Origin: Candidatus Nomurabacteria bacterium
Lineage (GTDB): Bacteria > Patescibacteriota > Minisyncoccia > Phycocordibacterales > UBA10002
DNA: 5,107 bases
Assembly: GCA_943349725.1 (NCBI GenBank)
Contig: CALQZP010000059.1
Span: 1 to 5,107, forward strand
Reading direction: 5' to 3'
How positions within the stretch are numbered: the first letter of the stretch is position 1; the number at the start of each line of letters is the position of its first letter. Below the pieces are notes generated by a model. It was not told where the DNA came from. It was given only the letters and a program-made list of their open reading frames with translations, and searched no databases. The position numbers and the translations under genes are program-made. This document shows, piece after piece, positions 1 to 5,107 of this stretch.

Positions 1-1
1 A

Positions 2-124
2 AACAAAGCAGGGGTTTCGGTAGTTTCGCCCCGCTTTCCGTCCACCCTCTATACGCTTACATGCGCGGACAAAGACGGCAAACCGATCGGCACCGATTCG
101 GTGGAGATTCGTACTGAAGATTAC
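2..124 (+). other. End of an Ig-like / beta-sandwich module (residues 1-41)
   Basis: The protein begins in the window with alternating hydrophobic residues and the pattern SPRFPSTLYTLTC, then a D-G-K-P turn and a closing strand, DSVEIR. This strand-Cys-turn-strand pattern resembles the last two strands of the short Ig-like repeats seen in surface proteins of Parcubacteria and related groups, where a Y-T-L-T-C strand is typical. C21 would normally pair with a cysteine in an earlier strand, which is outside the window. Further copies may lie upstream. The assignment rests on pattern only, so a different beta-sandwich family is possible. Confidence 0.55.
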
Positions 125-3100
125 ACCGGCCAAAAACCGGTTCAGCCGACCCTCCCTTCGGTTCTCGGTTCCGATGGTAAGCCATTGCCGGTAAAGAAAG
201 GAGTAGAATCTGCGGTTGCGTCTCAATACTGTCCCGACCAGTCCAAGATATTCAAAGGAAGTATTTACCACACCGAAGACGGCAAGCCGTGGATTGAAGT
301 GGTCGTTGACCCGGAGTTTGAGCAAAAAGAGATGATGTCGCGAAATGTCCCATCACCACTCTCACCGACGCCTATCTATGACCTTATTGTCCGCATCAAG
401 CCTGAGTTCAACTATTACTGTATTAAGGACTGGGTTGGTCGCAACGGCAAGCCGGGAAGGGACATCGTTGAAGCCGACCTTCCTAAAACCGTACCTATTC
501 AAGGGTTCATCACCATAGGAGAAGGAGAAAAAACGGAGCGCATCGTCGGCCCGGGAAAATTCGGAAAGACCGACACACAGGATACGGAAAAACGCTTCAT
601 CTATGAATGGAAAATAAAAGGATGGAAAAAAGGTATAGCGTCAGGTTCTAACCTTGAAAAGCTCGTGGCATTTATAGGGACGGGAGCATCTCCAGGTGTT
701 TCTTTGGTAATTATAGGCAAGAATGGAGAAAAGGCGGAAGAGACCGGCGAAGCCCCCTTGAGCTTATGTGCTCCGATTTGGGGAGGAGGTGAACACAAAC
801 TCATCAGTATGTACGCGCCACGAAGCGGTGTTACGGTGAGTCAAAGGGTAGACCATTTCGACAAAATTCGAACGAAAGGATTTGCTACTATAGCCCCGAT
901 TGGGCAAAATCAGGCAAGCTTTTCCTATTTTGTAGAATTGGGTCACAAGACAGATGACTCTGGTTTCGGTTTCGACCCCACCAGTGCTATCTTCAATACC
1001 CGAACAAATCCGAACCCGCTAGGAAAGAGGCTACCGTATACGCCAACAATTCATAACAAAGCGCTTTCTACCATTCTCGGTGCTTCTTCGTGCGGGAATG
1101 AAGGGGTTGTGTTCCTCACGGTATCTTCTGACTACAAGAATGGGATTGCAACAGTGTCAAGCTCTTCGGGGCTTCCCCGAGGAGCGATTATAGGAGCAAG
1201 TCAACCTCCCGAAACGTATGTGCACGAGTGGGGGCATGCCTTCGCAGGACTCAATGACGAATATGAATATGAGCCGGGGGCAGATTCAGATTTCCCGATT
1301 GCGTTTACCAATTGCTCTCTCGTCCCAACATCTGATTACGTTTTTGGAAATACACTCTTCGGGACTACCGATAAAAAAGGGTGTAGCTATTTCTTCGTTG
1401 ATTTTAGGGCAAAACAAAAGGAGTACTACTATCGGCCTTCGCATTCGAGCCTCATGGGCGGGCCGGTTAAGGTGTCAGAGCGCCCGAAGCAGTTTAATGT
1501 TGTCTCGTGTGGTTGGGTTTTGGCGGCTATTAAAGGAGGCGACGCAAAATCATATTTTCCCGAATGCGCGAAGATGAAGGGAGTCATCAAAGATGGCGTT
1601 GGACAGAGCGCAAGCGTATGGAACGGATTCTCAACTTTGCTTTCAGTATTTGGCGCAGCTACTGATTCGCTTGCCGCAGTGAACGCACCTGATCTCTCCA
1701 GTATCCATTCCGGCGCAAAGGTGAAGGTCATTGTCTCCGACAATGCACCTCCTGCGGAGTTTCAGCCGGTTGCGACCGGAGAAAAGGTGGCGGAACCGCA
1801 GATATGTCTTGATGGCACCGGACAGGACTTGTTCAAAAGCGATTCGGCATTCAAGAAGAAACAGCTTGCCGATTGGACAGGACAAGCCAAGTGCGCTCAA
1901 GGAGTTGCGACCGCGACCACTCTTCAGCAAAAAATCGACGACCTCAAGGCAAGTATCGCAACGACCGACGCACTCATTTCTTCACTCTTCGTTTCAAAGC
2001 AGGAGATGAGTTCAGTTACCTCTCTCAGGGGGGACGCGATATATACCATTCCGGCCGGTGAAGAACAAGAGAAATTCTACACGCAGGTTTCTGGTGTCGC
2101 GCAAAAATGTGTTTTGGGTGCGGCGGTTCCGCTTGGCACGAACGACGCCGTTAAAGGTAGCCTCTTTGCTTCTCAAACGGCGGAGAAGATTGCGCAGATG
2201 CTTGCGAGCGTGCGCCAGAAGAACAAGGACGCGAACGCAGCGTATCTAGACGCTCTCGCCAAAGGGGGCGCTGCCATGACTGACGCCGTGAGGCAGATAC
2301 CCACCGCGCAAGTATCCGGTCTTCAAGAAGCGCTCGGAGCCACTTTTATGTCGGTCGCGAAAGGAGTGCTTTCAAAACAGTACGGACCAATAGAGTCCGC
2401 CAATACTTTTATTTCCGTCTCCATGTCTGTGACGGTTGGAGCAAACGGCGCAAAAAAACCCTGCGACACGCCATACTTTTTGGGAGGTGCGGTTGGAGCG
2501 TGGTTCGAAGGCAACATTACGATTGACGGGTTGTCATATCCGAACGCGTGCATTCCGGAAGCAAATGTTATTAAAAAGACCAAGGAGGGATTTGATACGA
2601 ATATCGCATTTTTTCAGAAACTGCAGATAAAATATCAGAAATCACTTCAAACACTTGAGCAACAACTCGCCGCGCTCAAAACCGTGAAGTACAACTGCAC
2701 CAATTCGGGAATCACGGCCCCCATTGTTTCTTCAGGGACGATAGTTCGCAAGTCGCTCATCCCGCAATCACCCCCGTCGGTAAATGGAGCGGACACTTCT
2801 TCAGAGCCAAGCGGGGAGACGGACACTTTTGCGTCCAGTCCTTCGTATTTAATCGTTGAAAGTTTTGACCCCGCCGATCCGTGGGGCGAGATTGTACAGG
2901 TTGTGCGAGACAACCAAACTCCCTTTATTGGGAGCGGTAATGTTGGTGCGCCAGGGCAGTTGCAGGAGCCTGGATTATATTCAGACAAACTCGCCAAATT
3001 AAAGATGAGCATTGCCGATGCGATTGAAGTGTATAAACAAAAACAGGCTACGTTTAGGAAAGATAAAAAAGGAGGCGAGGCACTGCAAGGCGACCCTAAG

Positions 3101-5107
3101 ATTGATGGCCCGTTGTATCTTTTGCAAAAGATGAGTAAGAATTTGGAAACGAACGCTGATGGCACCCTAAAAGACCCCAATGGATTTCTAAAATTCTTCC
3201 ATTCTTTGAAGTCTCTGGAGAAGTATGATGATCCCGCACTTTCTGGCGTTTTTCAAAGCGCGAAGGACTTGGCAACCTTTTCATATTTATCCCCTCCTAA
3301 ATCCGGCAAGCCGCTTTTGGTTATGGTGCCGGGGGCCGGTGGAGAACCTCTGTATGGTTCGGCAGATACACTGAAGGAGAAGTCAAAGGATTTTAACATT
3401 CTTCTCTACACCTATGACTCCAATGTGCCGGTGGATGAAGCCGCTTTGAAGTTCAAGAACGAATTCAGTAAGCATAATTTAGATAAGGAAGAACATCTGT
3501 TGGTGTCCTATTCTCTGGGGAACAGTGTTCTCTTTTCTGCAGTAAACTCGACTGTGCCGGACGGAGCAAACGGTCTCTTTTCCAACACGCATGTATTAAG
3601 CCTTGCCTTTCCCGCCGGCGGTTCGGCAACGCAGCAGAGACTTCCTTTGCCGGTTCAGTCTGTCACTAAAGTGGTCATGCCCGATTACTATGAAATCATT
3701 AAGACGTTTAATCCTAGAAACCCGGACCATGCAGCGCGCGCGGCATATCTTCCCGATGTTCGTCAGGCGGTTGCAGGCAAGGATATATTCTTTATCGAAG
3801 CGAAGGGGGATATACACATCAATCTTGGTAGCACCGTCAAAGACTACGCCCCAGGACGGGACACTACATTAGGGAGTATGGGAACGATTGGAGGAAATAT
3901 TATTTTCGTTGATACTCCTCCGGGGAATAAACATGCTCAAATATGGAATACTCCCGAAGTTAAGGACAAGATAGATTCTTACCTGGGATTGCTAATACCG
4001 CCTAAGCCGAGGTCTTCTGCTCCACAATTGTTTTCCATAAAGTCGCCCAAGTGGTTGCTAACGCGCCTGTCTGCCTTAGCGGCTACGGCGGCATCAGTCG
4101 TGGAAAAGAACGAACCACGATTATTTGATGTAGTGAGCCTGCTCCTTCCCGGTCCGGTACAAAGTGAATGTTCTCTCCTCTCGGAAGTGCTCTCGGACAG
4201 CATGATGGTGCCGGGTACGGATTACCAAGCGACCGTGGGCGCGGTAAAAGAATATCTCTCGCAGACAAAACTGACCTGCTCATTTGACGAGATTGAGAAA
4301 ACTGCGCGAGTGACGTTGAAGACTGATGGTTTTGCAACCGCCACTCCACCGATGGAGGATGTCTGCGTGGCTCCAAACACTGCTCCAAAGATTATTGCGG
4401 TAGGAGGTATTGGTTCTCTCGCTACACATCCGTTCTTTGCGTGGGTGCAGGGTCTTGGTGCTGTGGTTGGGGAGATACCGCTTGCCGGAGTAAGCGTAGA
4501 GCAAGCATCTGCACTGCTCGCGAGTAAGATCAACGAACAACTTACCGCGGGGAATCGTGTAGTGGTCGTGGCGCACTCTCTCGGCTCGGTGATCGCGTTT
4601 AATTTGAGTACCACGTTTAAGGACAAGCCCGTCGAATTTATCTACATTGATCCGCCAAACTACGTTGGGCCGGCTTTTCTTGGGGCGCGCTTGATAGCTC
4701 CTCTCGTTAATTCGTCGGCTAAAGCCATTGTCACTGCGGAAAAGAATGGCATTACAAGCGATGGGGGAATAGTGAACTGGACGAAGGGTAAAAGCACTGA
4801 CCCTTTTCATGATCCATGGAGTAGTCTGGATTCAAAAAGCGTAAGTAAACTTAAACGCACAGAAATTTTGGAACTGGAGAGTAATCTTGAAAGTCTTAAA
4901 AAGAAAATACTAGGCAAGATTGTGTGCGCGCCCGCTCCGGCTCCCAGTTCGTTCACGCCAACAGCGGTGGAAACCGACTCTTACCAAGGTCACGCGGCGG
5001 AGTCGGCGCAAGTCGGAAAAATCCCCGATGGAGAGAAGATTGGAGTCTCGTGTTTTGGCAAGGTGCAAGAAAAGACGGCTGACGGACAGTATGTATTGTG
5101 GCAGGCA
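2..5107 (+). CDS. Giant multidomain surface/secreted hydrolase (M64-like metalloprotease plus two alpha/beta-hydrolase domains), partial at both ends
   Basis: One frame stays open for 1702 codons with no stop, and recognisable motifs recur in that same frame along its length, so this is a real coding sequence and not a chance opening. Neither start nor stop is visible. The order of parts is Ig-like remnant, GKP-turn region, M64-like protease, coiled-coil spacer, Pro/Ser linker, alpha/beta hydrolase 1, connector, alpha/beta hydrolase 2, coiled coil, C-terminal tail. Twenty cysteines (residues 21, 77, 140, 256, 364, 438, 461, 503, 522, 602, 631, 703, 821, 850, 899, 1390, 1426, 1455, 1642, 1684) and the absence of a clear membrane helix suggest an extracytoplasmic protein; the signal peptide would lie upstream. 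No in-frame TGA occurs, so the standard bacterial code suffices. I do not recognise a named gene. That the protein acts on host or neighbour-cell polymers is inference from the domains only. Confidence 0.95.
125..781 (+). other. Beta-rich N-terminal region with recurring G-K-P turns (residues 42-260), function unknown
   Basis: I do not recognise this stretch. It is rich in short alternating beta-like segments (for example WIEVVVDPEF, IYDLIVRIKPEF, FIYEWKIKGW) separated by polar turns. The turn D/N-G-K-P occurs at residues 25-28, 58-61, 93-96 and 148-151, with a looser N-G-E-K at 241-244. Cysteines at 77, 140 and 256 could form disulfides. It directly precedes the protease domain, so it might be a substrate-binding module or an inhibitory propeptide-like region; neither is shown by the sequence. 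The segment at 203-240 (GWKKGIASGSN to SLVIIGKNG) looks like a further strand pair leading into the protease fold. Confidence 0.5.
794..1567 (+). other. Peptidase M64-like zinc metalloprotease domain (residues about 265-522)
   Basis: The active-site motif HEWGHAFAGLNDEY lies at residues 408-421: H408 and H412 are the expected zinc ligands, E409 the catalytic base, and G416 with D419-E420 reproduce the H-E-x-x-H-x-x-x-G-x-x-D-E-Y signature of the M64 family (IgA peptidase-like enzymes of Bacteroides and others). Downstream, EYYYRPSHSSLMGG (474-487) matches the family's Y-R-P followed by a Met-turn, with M485 as the turn methionine. Upstream, a Cys-initiated strand CGNEGVVFLTVSSDY (from 364) fits the central strand before the active-site helix. 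Cysteines at 364, 438, 461, 503 and 522 could make disulfides, notably C438 with C461. The zinc residues are intact, so activity is plausible. The exact third ligand (D419 or E420) is not certain from sequence. Family placement is by motif; the remainder is divergent. Another zincin family is the main alternative. Confidence 0.82.
1161..1185. repeat. Perfect-looking hairpin inside the coding sequence (11-bp stem, 3-nt loop)
   Basis: The left arm GCTCTTCGGGG (1161-1171) and right arm CCCCGAGGAGC (1175-1185) are inverted repeats around the loop CTT. All positions pair as Watson-Crick except one T-G wobble. The bases also encode S-S-S-G-L-P-R-G-A, about 12 codons before the zinc motif. There is no T-run afterwards, so it is not an intrinsic terminator. 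It may slow translation before the protease core or may be chance; the sequence cannot decide. Confidence 0.6.
1919..1996 (+). other. Coiled coil 1 (residues 640-665)
   Basis: The segment TLQQKIDDLKASIATTDALI and the residues after it place L641, I645, L648, I652, T655, I659 and L662 at alternating spacings of 4 and 3, the classical heptad a/d pattern, with charged or polar residues between. It starts nine residues after C631. It is long enough for a short helical hairpin or an oligomerisation helix. Confidence 0.65.
2591..2695 (+). other. Coiled coil 2 ending at a cysteine (residues 864-898)
   Basis: A long amphipathic helix rich in Gln, Lys and Leu, including the core YQKSLQTLEQQLAALKTVKY. 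Hydrophobic positions F871, L874, Y878, L882, L885, L889 and L892 follow 3/4 spacings with one stutter. It ends directly before C899, and a polar loop follows. The arrangement recurs in coiled coil 3, which is also capped by a cysteine. Confidence 0.65.
2759..2845 (+). other. Pro/Ser/Thr/Glu-rich flexible linker (residues 920-948)
   Basis: The composition is dominated by S, P, T, E, G and D with few hydrophobic residues (PQSPPSVNGADTSSEPSGET and onward). It separates the coiled-coil spacer from the hydrolase half and is typical of a disordered interdomain linker, possibly exposed to proteases or modified by sugars. No specific function can be read from it. Confidence 0.6.
2846..3298 (+). other. 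Helical pre-domain of hydrolase 1 (residues 949-1099)
   Basis: A strand (SYLIVESFDP) and an acidic/aromatic patch (DPADPWGEIVQVV) are followed by several amphipathic helices (from D995: DKLAKLKMSIADAIEVYKQK, then LYLLQKMSKNLE, FLKFFHSLKSLEKY and VFQSAKDLATF). It contains no cysteine. It leads without a break into the first hydrolase strand at 1103, so it may be an N-terminal cap of that fold or a separate helical module. I do not recognise a family. Confidence 0.45.
3299..3988 (+). other. Alpha/beta-hydrolase domain 1 (residues about 1100-1329), esterase/lipase-like
   Basis: The order of elements fits the alpha/beta-hydrolase fold. A hydrophobic strand leads into the oxyanion-type loop, KPLLVMVPGAGGEP (1103-1116). 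Then come a strand NILLYTYDS, a helix, and the nucleophile elbow HLLVSYSLGNSV with S1171 in S-Y-S-L-G (small-x-Ser-x-small, Ser replacing the usual first Gly). A strand THVLSLAFPAGGS follows. Next is a strand with a candidate acid, DIFFIEAKGD (D1270), and a candidate catalytic histidine, H1311 in GNKHAQIWNTPEVKDKI, matching the usual C-terminal H-x-x-x-W-x-x-P-E-V then helix. A complete Ser-Asp-His triad is therefore plausible. The substrate is not predictable: lipid, ester or amide are all possible. It sits downstream of the protease and has no cysteine. The triad acid is the least certain assignment. Confidence 0.75.
3989..4387 (+). other. Cysteine-bearing connector between the two hydrolase domains (residues 1330-1462)
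   Basis: The segment starts with a Pro-rich hinge (LLIPPKPRSSAP), then a helical, mildly hydrophobic stretch (KWLLTRLSALAATAASVVEK) that is too interrupted by charged residues to be a confident membrane helix. It continues through amphipathic helices with C1390 and C1426 and a short strand pair (ARVTLKTDGFATATPP) before C1455. These are the first cysteines since C899. I recognise no domain. It could be part of a lid or insertion of either flanking hydrolase. Confidence 0.45.
4388..4837 (+). other. Alpha/beta-hydrolase-like domain 2 (residues about 1463-1612), lipase-like
   Basis: A strand and glycine loop, KIIAVGGIGS (1463-1472), is followed by a helical segment and then RVVVVAHSLGSVIAFNL, with the nucleophile S1526 in A-H-S-L-G, the elbow of lipases and related esterases. 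The next strand, VEFIYIDPPN, ends in D1550. H1603 in DPFHDPW is a candidate catalytic histidine, with D1600 nearby as an alternative acid. At about 150 residues it is short for the fold, so parts may be missing or supplied by the connector. The preceding helix (VEQASALLASKINEQL) and A-H-S-L-G resemble bacterial lipases and PGAP1/DUF676-like esterases. Its sequence is clearly different from hydrolase 1. The nucleophile elbow is strong evidence; the remaining triad is tentative. Confidence 0.68.
4841..4924 (+). other. Coiled coil 3 ending at a cysteine (residues 1614-1641)
   Basis: A Lys/Glu/Leu-rich amphipathic helix, including KRTEILELESNLESLKKKIL, carries I1622, L1625, L1629, L1632 and I1636 at 3/4 heptad spacing. 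It follows hydrolase 2 immediately and is capped by C1642, as coiled coil 2 is by C899. Confidence 0.65.
4925..5107 (+). other. C-terminal region begun by an Ala/Pro hinge (residues 1642-1702), incomplete
   Basis: After C1642 comes a short alternating Ala/Pro hinge (APAPAPSS), then a polar stretch and a beta-like segment (KIGVSCFGKVQEK, C1684) with a D-G turn and another strand (GQYVLWQA) at the window edge. It looks like the beginning of a new small beta domain; too little is visible to name it. Confidence 0.45.

Larger units (their letters stand above)
1568..2758 (+). other. Helical spacer between protease and hydrolase parts (residues 523-919), function unknown
   Basis: This roughly 400-residue stretch matches no family I recognise. 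It opens with a mixed segment containing a strand (AKVKVIVSDN) and a polar stretch, then becomes Ala/Gln/Lys-rich and helical, with two coiled coils (640-665 and 864-898) around a central part. Between them are an Ala-rich helix (residues about 717-760, with many Q, K, A and N) and a Gly-containing beta-like patch around 806-850 (SVSMSVTVGANG, then GGAVGAWFEGNITIDG). Cysteines at 602, 631, 703, 821, 850 and 899 bracket the helical pieces. It probably acts as a stalk or scaffold that holds the enzymatic domains apart; this is inference. Confidence 0.5.

Noticed and set aside
1161..1190. Hairpin as an intrinsic terminator
   Set aside because: No run of T follows the stem on either strand, and it lies in the middle of a long open frame.
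1218..1577. A 119-codon forward frame overlapping the zinc motif
   Set aside because: It is the +1-shifted reading of the protease region; the main frame gives HEWGH and the Met-turn, while this frame gives no family pattern.
2647..3180. A 177-codon antisense open frame
   Set aside because: It lies opposite the continuous forward frame, its translation (Ser/Pro/Leu-rich, no motif) looks like a shadow, and nothing suggests a ribosome binding site or family.
3329..3352. PGAGGEP as a P-loop (Walker A)
   Set aside because: There is no G-K-S/T at the end of the loop; the position before a SYSLG elbow matches an oxyanion loop.
4034..4105. Possible transmembrane helix in the connector (KWLLTRLSALAATAASVVEK)
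   Set aside because: An internal arginine and flanking polar residues leave too short a hydrophobic run; an amphipathic helix is more likely.
4397..4417. Glycine-rich GGIGS as a Rossmann nucleotide-binding loop
   Set aside because: The downstream AHSLG elbow at the right distance fits an alpha/beta hydrolase better, and no acidic residue typical of NAD binding follows the second strand.
4280..4810. A 176-codon antisense open frame over hydrolase 2
   Set aside because: The forward frame here carries the AHSLG lipase motif; the antisense product is Arg/Ser/His-rich with no recognisable domain.
2..5107. Alternative genetic code (TGA read as Gly, as in some Patescibacteria)
   Set aside because: No in-frame TGA appears in 1702 codons, so recoding is neither needed nor supported.

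Overview
The whole window lies inside one gene. Forward frame 2 (first full codon at base 2) runs through all 5106 remaining bases with no stop codon, giving 1702 codons. Both the start and the end of the gene are outside the window. I saw no RNA gene, promoter, terminator, mobile element or CRISPR array. Residue numbers below count from the codon at base 2, so residue n begins at base 3n-1.

The product is a very large multidomain protein, probably exported. From N to C it has: the end of an Ig-like/beta-sandwich module (residues 1-41); a beta-rich region with recurring [D/N]-G-K-P turns (42-260); a zinc metalloprotease domain closely resembling peptidase family M64 (about 265-522; HEWGHAFAGLNDEY at 408-421 and a Met-turn-like SLMGG at 483-487); a long helical spacer with two coiled coils (523-919); a Pro/Ser/Thr-rich linker (920-948); a mostly helical stretch (949-1099); a first alpha/beta-hydrolase domain (1100-1329; nucleophile motif SYSLG); a cysteine-bearing connector (1330-1462); a second, more compact alpha/beta-hydrolase-like domain (1463-1612; nucleophile motif AHSLG); a third coiled coil (1614-1641); and a partial C-terminal region starting with an Ala/Pro hinge.

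The source looks bacterial, with roughly balanced base composition and the standard bacterial code. The N-terminal pattern (PSTLYTLTC followed by a D-G-K turn and a S-V-E-I strand) is like Ig-like repeats common in surface proteins of Candidatus Patescibacteria (Parcubacteria and relatives). That makes such an ultrasmall, probably episymbiotic bacterium my best guess, but it is an inference from style and not a taxonomic result. There are 20 cysteines, and no convincing transmembrane segment appears in this part of the protein, which fits a folded extracytoplasmic location.

The main point of interest is the combination: a gluzincin/metzincin-type protease of the M64 kind and two unlike serine-hydrolase folds on one chain of more than 1700 residues, separated by coiled-coil spacers. 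A surface-attached or secreted enzyme that attacks both protein and ester or lipid substrates of a neighbouring cell is an attractive but unproven reading.
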